64,000 bases of DNA from Candidatus Schekmanbacteria bacterium (lineage in GTDB: Bacteria > CSSED10-310 > JACPHN01). The notes beneath the pieces were generated by a model. It was not told the DNA's origin. It was given only the letters and a program-made list of their open reading frames with translations, and ran no database searches. The DNA is taken from the NCBI GenBank assembly GCA_016188575.1, contig JACPHN010000068.1, positions 1 to 64,000 on the forward strand, read 5' to 3'. Shown here piece after piece: positions 53,202-61,629 of the stretch; within the stretch, counting starts at the first letter, position 1; each line of letters begins with the position of its first letter. The position numbers and the translations under genes were made by a program.

Positions 53202-56200
53202 ATGATCGGTCGTCAGCTCGGCCCGTACCGACTGCTCGAGCGCCTCGGCATGGGAGGCGAGGGAATCGTCTTCCTGGGAGCGCGAGACGCAGATGGGGAG
53301 CGCGCTGCTGTAAAGCTCCTGCGGCACCAATCCGCGGCCTCGGCGGCGGCAATCTGCAGGGAAATTCGCATCCTGGCCCGGATCTCCCACCCGCAAGTCA
53401 TTCGCATCCTCGACCACGGCATCGCGCAGGGATCGCCCTGGTACGCGACTCCATACGTCCAGGGCGACAACCTGGTCGCGCACGTCCGCCGGAGCTGGCA
53501 CCCCGCCATCACGGCGCGTAGCGCGTCGGGCGTTGCGACCACGGAGCGCCACCTGCCCGCGGCAGGCGGTGCCGACCTCGCACCGGAATCGCTCGGCCGC
53601 GCCCCCGACAGCGCCGAAATCCCCCGCGCTGAGCTCGCCCACGTGCTCCGCCTCGTCCGCCTGCTGTGCGGGCCGCTCGCGCACCTCCACGGCGAGGGGA
53701 TCGTGCATCGCGACATCAAACCGGGCAATATTCTGGTGACGCGCGAGGGCCTTCCGATCCTGCTGGACTTCGGTCTGGTTGCTCGGTTTCCGGGCGCGGA
53801 GGGGCGGGAAGCGCTCGACGACGTCGCCCCGAGCGGGACCATAAGCTACATGGCGCCCGAGCAGATCCGCGGCGACCTGGTGGATCCGCGGGCCGATCTG
53901 TACGCTCTTGGCTGCGTTCTCTATGAGCTCATTGCGGGCAGGCCTCCGTTTCGCGGCAGCGCGGATGCTTCTGTCATCAAGATGCACTTGACGCAGGAGC
54001 CGTTACCGCTGTCCCGCCTCGTTTCAGGTGTAGGCCCTGAGCTAGACGAGCTCGTCCGGAGGCTCCTCGTCAAACGCGCCTCCGATCGCCTTGGCTATGC
54101 GGAAGACGTCGCCGTGCTACTGGGCGCGCTGGAGGGCACGCGTCCCACGGAGCCGCCCGAACCGCCCCGCGGCCGGCCGTACGTCCACCGTTCGGGGTTC
54201 GTGGGGCGGGGGGAGGCGCTGCAGGTGCTGCACGCGAGCCTCGACCGCGCCGACTATGGAAACGGTCAGCTCTTGCTCGTGGGCGGGGAGAGCGGTGCCG
54301 GAAAGACGCGGACACTTCTCGAGCTCGCCCGGGCAGCGACGCGTAGAGGGTTTCGGGTGCTGGCGGCGCATTGTGACGTGGACCTGGAAGGCGGCGAGGT
54401 GCGGCACCCTGCGGCAACCGCGGCGAGTCCCATCGGCACGCTGCTCGGAGCCATTGCTGATCAATGCCGTGCCGTGGGCACGGCGCCGGCCGCGCTGCTT
54501 GGCCGCCACGCGGCCGTGCTCGCCCAGCTTGACACCTCATTGGCGGAACGCGGCGCCGTCGCGGGCACGGCGGAGCTCGAGCTGCTGCCGCCGCAGTTTA
54601 GTCGCATCCGGCTTCTCGCGGCGCTTGGAGCTGCCCTGGAGAAGCTGGCCGAGCGACAACCGCTCCTTTTCCTGGTCGACGACCTGCAGTGGGCGGACGA
54701 GCTGACGGTTGGGTTTGCATCTTACGCGCATGCCTCGGGGGTGCTGGAGAGCATTCCCTGTGTGCTCGCCTGCGCCTACCGTACCGAAGAATGCTCGCCA
54801 CAGATCGCCGCGCTGCTCGGCGCCGCGCGATCAGCCGCGTTCGTCCTCAATCGCCTGCAAGAGCGCGACGTGGAGTCGATGGTCAAGGACATTCTCGCCG
54901 TGCGGAGCGCGCCGCCGGACCTGGCCGCGTACGTGTGGAGGCAATCCGAAGGAAACCCGCTGTTTGTCGCCGAATACCTCCGCACCGCGGTGGAGGAAGC
55001 GCTGTTGGTGAGACCTCCAGGAGGGGCGTGGAGCACGCCAGAAATCACCGGCGCGGCGGGGGAGACAGTCGACTGGGAGCAGGCGATCGCACTTCCGCGA
55101 ACGCTTCGCGAGCTGCTCAGCCGCCGTCTCCGAACGCTGTCGATCGCGGCGCGGCGCCTGGTCGACGTCCTGGCGGTATGCGGTCGCGAGGCCGACGTGT
55201 CGCTGCTCGTGGCAGCCGGCGGCATGGCGGATAGCGAGGTCAGCGTCGCGTTGGCGGAGGCGCGGCGGCGCCACCTGCTCGAAGACACGCCGGCACCAGC
55301 GACGCTGCGCTTTGCACACGACAAGATCCGGGAAGTGGCGCTCGCCGAGCTTGACAACGAACGCCGGCGAGCCTTCCACTTTCAGGTGGCGGAAGAGCTG
55401 TCCAGGCGACTCGCCGGCGGCGAACAAGTATCCGAGCTGGCGCTCGCGCGGCATTGGGCAGCGGGAGGAGAGCCGGAACGGGCCCGCCCCTTGTTCCTCG
55501 CAGCCGCGGCCAAAGCCACCCAGCGGTATGCGCTGAGCGAAGGAGAGGCAGCGTACGAGGGATACCTGGCGCTGGCGCTCGATCGGCCCGTGGAGCGCGC
55601 GGCGGCCCTTCTTGACAACGCGCGGCGAGTACAGATGATCAGGGGCCGCATGGAGAAGGCCCGTGAGATGCTCGAGGCATCCATCCACCTGGCGCGGGAG
55701 CACGCGGCGGACGAGCTCGCGGCACGGGGCCTGGGGGCTCTGGGCTCGGTGCTGGCCGCTCTCGGAGAGGTGGAAGCCGCGCGGGAAGCGTTTTCCGAGG
55801 CGCTGGCCTCCATCCGCAGGTGTGGCAACCGCGATGTCGAAGGCCAGCTCCTCCACAACCTGGCCAAAGTTCACGTCGATGCGGGCGAGCTCGACGCGGC
55901 ACGGGAGCTGTGCCACGAGGCGCTGGCGATCCAGCGCGGCAGCGGCAATCGTTCGGCCGAGGCCGTGGTGCTTTCCACGCTCGGCGTGATCGAGCACGAA
56001 ATGGGCGCGGTGGAAGCGGCGGCGCAGTTGAATGAAGACGCGTTGCGCATCCACCGTGCCCTCGGCAATCTCCGCTGCGAAGCGCTCCTGCTCAACAATC
56101 TGGGCGTCCTCGCCATGGAGGGTTCCGCCCTCGAAAAGGCGCGCGAGCTGCTTGGACGCGCGCTTGCACTGGCCAGGCGCGTCGCGGACCGGACGCTGGA

Positions 56201-56771
56201 AGCCGAAACCTTGGAGAGCCTGGCAACGTGCCTGCTCGAGCTTGGGTTACACCGCGAGGGGGCGGAGGCGATCCAGGGGGCGGTCGCGGCGGCGCGTGGC
56301 GTGTGTACCCGGCATCGGCAGCTCGAGATGCGGGCGCGGATGGCGGAGATCGCAAACGCCGCGGGTAATCCGGAAGAAGCGGGGAGGGTCGCCGGCGACG
56401 CGGCTGGCGAAGCGCGGGAGGCGGGCAACGAACGCGCCGAAGCGCTCGCGTTGTGTCAGGTGGCAATTGCCGCGGCGGCGCGTGGCCGGGAGGTGGAAGT
56501 GGACGGCGCTCTGCAGAGGCTGCTCGCACTGCTCCCGAAGCTGGCGGATCGACGTCTTGTGGCGCAGGTCTTGCTGGCTGCCGCTCGCGCCGCACGCGTT
56601 CGCGATGGCGGCTTCGAGCGCGCCGGACCGTGGGCGGAAGAGGCACACAGACTCTTTGCGGCAACCGGGCAGGCGCTGTACCAGGCGCTCGCCGCGGGCA
56701 TTGCCACCGCCGCAGGCCGCCCGGCGCCGGCGGCCGGCCCTTGTGTCCAGCCCCACTCGCCGCTAGGCTAA
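53202..56771 (+). CDS. Ser/Thr kinase-AAA ATPase-TPR signalling protein (1189 residues)
   Basis: The kinase domain (1-310) is complete: LGMGGEGIVFLG, AAVKLL, HRDIKPGNILV, LDFGLVARF and YMAPEQIRG. It is interrupted by an Ala/Arg-rich insert of about 50 residues near 105-150. A STAND-type ATPase follows (about 330-700): VGRGEALQVLHASL, Walker A GGESGAGKTRTLLEL and Walker B LLFLVDDLQWADEL, with the arginine-rich winged-helix part after it. The rest (about 760-1170) is TPR repeats (LHNLAKVHVDAGELDAARELCHEALAIQ, LSTLGVIEHEMGAVEAAAQLNEDALRIH). Such proteins phosphorylate partner sigma-54 activators in myxobacteria; the activator gene three bases upstream fits this. No membrane helix. Confidence 0.93.
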   Translation: MIGRQLGPYRLLERLGMGGEGIVFLGARDADGERAAVKLLRHQSAASAAAICREIRILARISHPQVIRILDHGIAQGSPWYATPYVQGDNLVAHVRRSWHPAITARSASGVATTERHLPAAGGADLAPESLGRAPDSAEIPRAELAHVLRLVRLLCGPLAHLHGEGIVHRDIKPGNILVTREGLPILLDFGLVARFPGAEGREALDDVAPSGTISYMAPEQIRGDLVDPRADLYALGCVLYELIAGRPPFRGSADASVIKMHLTQEPLPLSRLVSGVGPELDELVRRLLVKRASDRLGYAEDVAVLLGALEGTRPTEPPEPPRGRPYVHRSGFVGRGEALQVLHASLDRADYGNGQLLLVGGESGAGKTRTLLELARAATRRGFRVLAAHCDVDLEGGEVRHPAATAASPIGTLLGAIADQCRAVGTAPAALLGRHAAVLAQLDTSLAERGAVAGTAELELLPPQFSRIRLLAALGAALEKLAERQPLLFLVDDLQWADELTVGFASYAHASGVLESIPCVLACAYRTEECSPQIAALLGAARSAAFVLNRLQERDVESMVKDILAVRSAPPDLAAYVWRQSEGNPLFVAEYLRTAVEEALLVRPPGGAWSTPEITGAAGETVDWEQAIALPRTLRELLSRRLRTLSIAARRLVDVLAVCGREADVSLLVAAGGMADSEVSVALAEARRRHLLEDTPAPATLRFAHDKIREVALAELDNERRRAFHFQVAEELSRRLAGGEQVSELALARHWAAGGEPERARPLFLAAAAKATQRYALSEGEAAYEGYLALALDRPVERAAALLDNARRVQMIRGRMEKAREMLEASIHLAREHAADELAARGLGALGSVLAALGEVEAAREAFSEALASIRRCGNRDVEGQLLHNLAKVHVDAGELDAARELCHEALAIQRGSGNRSAEAVVLSTLGVIEHEMGAVEAAAQLNEDALRIHRALGNLRCEALLLNNLGVLAMEGSALEKARELLGRALALARRVADRTLEAETLESLATCLLELGLHREGAEAIQGAVAAARGVCTRHRQLEMRARMAEIANAAGNPEEAGRVAGDAAGEAREAGNERAEALALCQVAIAAAARGREVEVDGALQRLLALLPKLADRRLVAQVLLAAARAARVRDGGFERAGPWAEEAHRLFAATGQALYQALAAGIATAAGRPAPAAGPCVQPHSPLG

Positions 56772-56808
56772 TTGACCAACACCTGCAACCACCCGAGACC
56801 CGCGATCC

Positions 56809-57606
56809 GTGGCACACATCGCCGACCTACCCATCGTTCTGCGCACCGCTCTGCGCCTGTACCCCTGGCGGCAGATCGCCGATCCAGTCCCCCTCACGGT
56901 GCTGCGCAAACCCATCACGGCCAGCACTGTGGCACTGGTCACCACCGCGGGGCTCGTCCGGCCCGGAGACGCGCCATTCGACGACGCGGTAGCCGGCGGC
57001 GACTACTCGTTCCGCGTGCTCCCGGCAACTACGGACGTTGCCGCGCTGGAGGAGCATCATCGCAGCGCTTCCTTTGATCACAGCGGCATCGCGCGGGACC
57101 CCAACCTCGCCTTCCCGCTCGACCGCTTGCGGGAAATGGCCGCGGAAGGCGCAATTGGAGCGGTGGCGCCGCGCCATCTGTCGTTCATGGGCTCGATTAC
57201 CGCGCCCGGGCGGCTCGTGCGCCGCACGGCGCCGGCGGCAGCAGCCTTGCTGGCGGCCGACGGAGTCGACATCGCGCTGCTGGTCCCCGTCTGACCCATG
57301 TGCAATCAGACCGTGGGTCTGATCCAGGCAGAGATAGAGCGCGCTGGCGTGACGACGGCTTCGATCAGCCTGATGCCGGAGATTACGGCGCGGGTTCGCC
57401 CACCACGCGCGCTCGCAGTCCCGTTTCCGCTCGGTTTCCCTCTCGGCAGGCCGCATGACGCCGCCGAGCAGAAGCGCGTCCTGAGAAACCTGCTCGCGCT
57501 TTGCGAACGTCGCGACGTGCCTGTGCTGGAGAGGCTCGACGCCGCCGAGGTCAGTGGCGAACAAGGGGAAGCCGAGGGCGTTTTCGATCCCGTGCCGAGC
57601 TTGTAA
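56809..57606 (+). CDS. GrdB-family selenoprotein (glycine/sarcosine/betaine reductase B-like), in-frame TGA as selenocysteine
   Basis: The GTG start gives [22 protein letters not shown]. The frame meets TGA at 57292-57294 after [15 protein letters not shown] and continues in the same frame for 103 more codons ([43 protein letters not shown]). Together they give 265 residues with U162-P-M-C165-N-Q-T168, the UxxCxxT motif of the GrdB family. Both sides of the TGA are conserved family sequence. A hairpin at 57305-57323 is placed as a bacterial SECIS. These short stand-alone homologues are thought to be redox proteins; the substrate is unknown. It starts 37 bp after the kinase gene and has a weak ribosome site. 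selA/selB/selC are not in the window. Confidence 0.88.
57305..57323 (+). promoter_or_regulatory. Putative bacterial SECIS element
   Basis: ATCAGACC and GGTCTGAT form a perfect 8-bp stem with the loop GTG (57313-57315). The loop begins 18 bases after the TGA, inside the 16-37 window known for bacterial SECIS elements, and starts with the expected G. It lies within the coding sequence, as bacterial SECIS elements do, and should bind SelB. Confidence 0.75.
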
Positions 57607-57648
57607 ATAGCTGCTCCTGTTTTTGCGACACTCGACCGACGCCCAAAT

Positions 57649-58212
57649 CTAAACTCTTAGCGAGCCACGAAACCCCCTGGTACTATAGTAAGATTGTGCA
57701 CCGTTGTGATAAACGAAAACATGGTCGTAGCGACGATCACAAAAGAAGGCACCGCCGAGTTTTCTAATATCAGGAGGTGTTTTCACCCAGCTCGATGTTT
57801 TCGTGTCGAAGTCTCCAAGTTGCTGCAATCCTCGATATTGTTCCTCTGTCAATAGATCCAGGCCCATGGAAGTCGCCATATCAATAGCACTATTTTCTGG
57901 TCTATGTTCTTTCCTTGACTCCAGTCCTACACGATCGTAACAAATACTCCTGCGGCCTTCAGGACTTTCCAGTGAGCAATCATAAAAAATGTATTCGCCC
58001 GTCTCCTTATCATAACCAACAACATCCGGTTCACCGCCGGTTCTTTCCATTTCATTGAGCGACCACAGTTTTCCGGGATTATCTTCCAGCTTCTCTTGTA
58101 CTTTCATCCATTCTATACCGTTATGGCGATCCATGTTTTTATCAAACCTGGCTTTCAAGATTGTGAGTAATTCTCCGCGCTGCTTTTCATTCATGTTTGT
58201 AGCTTTGTGCAT
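57649..58212 (-). CDS. DUF4256 protein
   Basis: The protein has 187 residues from the ATG of MHKATNMNEKQ (AGAGG ten bases upstream); nearby TTG and ATG starts are possible. It shows the DUF4256 sequence from start to end: LLTILKARFDKNMDRH, GGEPDVVGYDKETGEYIFYD, RRSICYDRVGLESRKEHRP, LLTEEQYRGLQQLGDFDTKTSSW and LGGAFFCDRRYDHVFVYHNGAQSYYSTRGFRGSLRV. The function is unknown. Codon use is much more AT-rich than the neighbours, pointing to horizontal acquisition. It converges on the selenoprotein gene. Confidence 0.9.
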   Translation of the reverse strand: MHKATNMNEKQRGELLTILKARFDKNMDRHNGIEWMKVQEKLEDNPGKLWSLNEMERTGGEPDVVGYDKETGEYIFYDCSLESPEGRRSICYDRVGLESRKEHRPENSAIDMATSMGLDLLTEEQYRGLQQLGDFDTKTSSWVKTPPDIRKLGGAFFCDRRYDHVFVYHNGAQSYYSTRGFRGSLRV

Positions 58213-58620
58213 TACTGCCAATCCTCTTCGTCTCTATTCCATTAGCCTTTGCTCACCTGGCCTTCTTACGGCTTGCTCCTTCTGTTTATGTCCACGGTGA
58301 TCTGCATCTTGGGATTCGCTGACCGTAGACCAGAGATGTCGGCGTATTTCGCTTTTTTATCGCCATCGAGAACGCGTGTCAAGCCCCGCGGTGCGGCACG
58401 GGCTGCCAAGGACTTGCCACCACGCGGGGACTACCCTTGCATGACAGACCACCGCCGCCATACTCAGTACTGCAATCGGTGAACGGCACCCTTCAGCAGA
58501 AACGGCAGCGAACGTCGGCGAATGCAGAGACTACAGGACGACCCCGGCAACTTTTCGATTGCGCCGCGTCCAGCCAGCGGGCAGGTAGGCGCGGAGCTCG
58601 CTCCCGCCGAGGCGCGCGGC
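58213..58620. other. Divergent intergenic region, no gene supported
   Basis: This is 408 bp between the DUF4256 gene and the second sigma-54 activator. The left part is AT-rich like the DUF4256 gene; the right part returns to host composition near 58380, possibly marking the edge of the acquired segment. No attachment-site repeat, clear promoter or -24/-12 element was found. The activator frame is open from 58522 but without a ribosome site. Confidence 0.4.
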
Positions 58621-61600
58621 ATGGCGGACGACCGGCTGATTCGCGCCACCCAATCGTTGTTGCGCTCGCTCGGCACGGAGCCCGCGGATCTTTTGGATAT
58701 CTTGGCTTCGGCCGCCGGACGCATTGCGAATGCTGACAGCGCCGTCGGCGTGTTGTTCGAGCCGGGCGCCTCCGGGGCAGCGGCCGGCCTTCGCCTCGGC
58801 GGCCGCAGCCTGGTGGCCGGGGCCGATGCCGCCGCCTACGTATGCGCGCTACACGCGGCGGCCGCCGCGGGGATGCGCCTGTGGACGGGTGAGAGCGAGA
58901 TCCGCGCGCTGTTGGGAGCAACGCGCGTCAGCGGGGAGTGGGGACGGCTGTCGTCGGTCTGTTGGGTGCCGCTGAGCACGCCGGTCGGCGATCCGTGGAC
59001 GCGCCCGCACAAGCTGGAGCCCGATCAACCCTCGATCACGCTTGGGGGCATCGTCTGCGAAACCCTGGTGCCGGCGCCGGCGGTTTCCACGGAGCTGCTC
59101 CGGCAGCTCGGCCTGTTCGCCAATCTGGTGGCCGAGGCCTTCCTGCTGCGGGATTTGTACGTCCGCGAGGGGACCGGACCACTCGCCGGGCTCGTCGGCC
59201 GCGAGGGATTGATGCGCCTTCTCCGACGACTGCTGCCGATGGCGATCGAGCGCGGCTCTTCGGTGTCGCTGACGCTTCTCGCCGTCGATCACCTCAAGGA
59301 TATCAATGCCAAGAAGGGCTACGAGGTCGGCGACGAGGTGGTACGTAAGCTCACGGCGCTGGTGCTCGCGCAACTTCTACCTGCGGACGTGCTCGGCCAT
59401 ATCTGGGGTGCGACGCTGGCGGTCGTCAGCGCCGACGCGCGCATCGATCGCGTGCTGCGCTCTGCGGAGGAGGTGCGGGAGGCAGCTCAGCGCGTTTTCT
59501 CCGATCACCCGGAGGGAATTACGGTAAGCGTGGGAGTCGCCGACAGCACGACAGCGGAGATGCGCGACGCCGACACGCTGCTGCGCGCCGCGGCCGCCGC
59601 CCTGGAGCTGGCGCGCCAGCGCGGGGGCAACCGCACCGAGCGGTATGATGCGCGCACGCACGCCGTGCTCGATGCCGATTCCGGCTCTTCGGGACGGCTG
59701 GGTCTGCTCGCGGGCAACGACTTGCGGGCGCTCATCTCGATTTGGGGCCTGGTCAGTGGCGCGACTTCCATGAGCGAGCTGCGCGTCGTGCTGGGCAGCA
59801 CTCTCGAGCAGCTCCTGCCCCTCTTGCGAGCGGACCGCGCGGAGCTCTTCCTGTGTGACGCAGCGTATTCCGGACCGCTCGGCTTCCTGGTCGGGCGGGA
59901 CACGGTCGAAGGTGAGCTGATCGACCAGGCGGTGGTGCCGGAAATCGCGCTCGAATGTCGAGCGCGCCGGGAGCTCGTCAGCAGCGGCGCGGGCGGGGCG
60001 GCAGGCGTGCGTCGCCTGGCAGTGCCGTTGATCACCCCGAAGGGGTTTGTCGGCGTGCTTCACGTCGCGGCCGTGCGCAGTGACCGGCTGTCGCTGGATG
60101 CCAACGGCATCGAGCTGTTGCGCAACCTCGGCGAGCTGCTCGGAAAGGCCGTGGATCACATGTGGGTGGTCGAGGACGCAAAACGCCATCGTCAGGCTCA
60201 GGAACGGTTGCTTCGCGAAGAGAACCGCGCGCTCCGGAGCCTGATCCGGTCGAGCTCGGGTCTGGTCACCAACGATGCCGCGATGCTCGAGGTCGTGCGC
60301 CAGATCCAACGCGTCGCCGCCTCGGAAGTGACTGTGCTGGTGACCGGCGAGAGCGGCACCGGCAAGGAGCGGGTCTGTCGGCTGCTGCACGAGTATTCCG
60401 CCCGGTCGGCTGGACCGTACGTCGTTGTCGACTGCGGAGCGATTCCGGAAACGCTCTTGGAGAGCGAGCTCTTCGGGCACGAGCGGGGGGCGTTCACCGG
60501 CGCCCTGACCCGGCGCAAAGGCCGCTTCGAGTTTGCCGCCGGCGGGACCCTGGTGCTCGACGAAATCGGCGAGCTGCCGCTCGCGCTGCAGGTCAAGCTC
60601 CTGCGCGTCATTCAGGAGAAGACGATACGCACGGTGGGCGGGGATCTGGAAATTGCCGTCGATTTCCGGCTGGTGCTGGCCACCAACCGCAATCTCGAGC
60701 TCATGGTGAAGGCGGGCCAGTTCCGCCAGGATCTCTACTACCGAATCACGGTCGTGCCGCTCCACCTCCCGGCCCTGCGAGAGCGTGGAGAGGACGTGCT
60801 GCTGCTGGCCAACTACTTTCTGCGCACGCTGTGCGCCGAGGCCAACCGGCCGCTGCTGCACCTGCCGGCGGAAACGGCACGGCTGTTGCTTGCGCACCCC
60901 TGGCCGGGCAACGTCCGCGAGCTGGAAAACCGGATTCGGCGGGCGGCCGTCATGGCGCCGGGACCGGAGGTCACCCCGAGCGATCTGGGCTTCGCGCCGG
61001 CGATTGTCGCCAGCGAACCGCGTCAGCCTGCGCCGGAGGCGCCGCGTCTGTTGATGAGCGAGAGCGTGGCCGCACCCGCGCGGGCACCGCAAGCTCCGCC
61101 GCGGCCGCCGGTGCCGGTCGAGCCGCAGTGGCGACCAGCCGAGGGAGTCTCGGCCGGCCCGGCCCGAAGCGATCTCGAAGGCATACTCGCGCGCTGGCTC
61201 TGGGAGCGATGGAAGGAGACACCGGACGCCGCGCCGCCCATGCTCTACGTCGAGGCATTCCTGTTGCGCGAAGCGCTGAATCTCGATGGCGACGTCATTT
61301 CGAAGGCCGCGAGCCGCCTGGACTTGTCGCGCGCGACGCTCAGAAAGCGGCTGCAGGAGCTCGCCGATCCGCGCCTCACCGAGCTCCTGCAGGGACATGG
61401 CGCCGCGCACGCTATCCTGGCGTTGCTGCGGGCTCGGCGGCCGGGCATTGACCCCCCACCGTCCGTCCTCGAGCGCTGCGAGGCCGCCATCATCCGCGAG
61501 CTCCTGGTGCAACACCGCGGGAACCAGAAGCAGGTCGCGGCGGTCATGGGCTTTTCCGAAGCCACGATGACGCGCCGGCTCAAGAGCGCCGTGGGGACCG

Positions 61601-61629
61601 ACAGCCAGCTTCGAGACGGCGGTGCGTGA
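58621..61629 (+). CDS. Large sigma-54-dependent activator with GAF, degenerate GGDEF and second GAF domains
   Basis: The protein has 1002 residues from the ATG of MADDRLIRATQS (GAGG eight bases upstream); an ATG at 58522 would add 33 residues. N-terminal GAF-like region, then a GGDEF-fold domain (about 200-350, SLTLLAVDHLKDINAKKGYEVGDEV). Its GGDEF signature is replaced by IWGATLAVVS, so it should not make c-di-GMP. A second GAF (about 380-520) and a short coiled coil lead to a full AAA+ domain: VTGESGTGKERV, GHERGAFTGALTR, GGTLVLDEIGELPL and HPWPGNVRELENRI. The C-terminus has two Fis-like HTH segments (ISKAASRLDLSRATLRKRLQEL and QKQVAAVMGFSEATMTRRLKS). Confidence 0.92.
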   Translation: MADDRLIRATQSLLRSLGTEPADLLDILASAAGRIANADSAVGVLFEPGASGAAAGLRLGGRSLVAGADAAAYVCALHAAAAAGMRLWTGESEIRALLGATRVSGEWGRLSSVCWVPLSTPVGDPWTRPHKLEPDQPSITLGGIVCETLVPAPAVSTELLRQLGLFANLVAEAFLLRDLYVREGTGPLAGLVGREGLMRLLRRLLPMAIERGSSVSLTLLAVDHLKDINAKKGYEVGDEVVRKLTALVLAQLLPADVLGHIWGATLAVVSADARIDRVLRSAEEVREAAQRVFSDHPEGITVSVGVADSTTAEMRDADTLLRAAAAALELARQRGGNRTERYDARTHAVLDADSGSSGRLGLLAGNDLRALISIWGLVSGATSMSELRVVLGSTLEQLLPLLRADRAELFLCDAAYSGPLGFLVGRDTVEGELIDQAVVPEIALECRARRELVSSGAGGAAGVRRLAVPLITPKGFVGVLHVAAVRSDRLSLDANGIELLRNLGELLGKAVDHMWVVEDAKRHRQAQERLLREENRALRSLIRSSSGLVTNDAAMLEVVRQIQRVAASEVTVLVTGESGTGKERVCRLLHEYSARSAGPYVVVDCGAIPETLLESELFGHERGAFTGALTRRKGRFEFAAGGTLVLDEIGELPLALQVKLLRVIQEKTIRTVGGDLEIAVDFRLVLATNRNLELMVKAGQFRQDLYYRITVVPLHLPALRERGEDVLLLANYFLRTLCAEANRPLLHLPAETARLLLAHPWPGNVRELENRIRRAAVMAPGPEVTPSDLGFAPAIVASEPRQPAPEAPRLLMSESVAAPARAPQAPPRPPVPVEPQWRPAEGVSAGPARSDLEGILARWLWERWKETPDAAPPMLYVEAFLLREALNLDGDVISKAASRLDLSRATLRKRLQELADPRLTELLQGHGAAHAILALLRARRPGIDPPPSVLERCEAAIIRELLVQHRGNQKQVAAVMGFSEATMTRRLKSAVGTDSQLRDGGA

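Noticed and set aside
52053-53987. 644-residue minus-strand open frame opposite the sigma-54 activator and kinase
   Set aside because: Antisense of two well-recognised genes; low-complexity shadow translation.
58380-58420. GGCAC...GC element resembling a sigma-54 -24/-12 promoter
   Set aside because: The GG-to-GC spacing is 8 bases rather than 10 and TTGC is missing.
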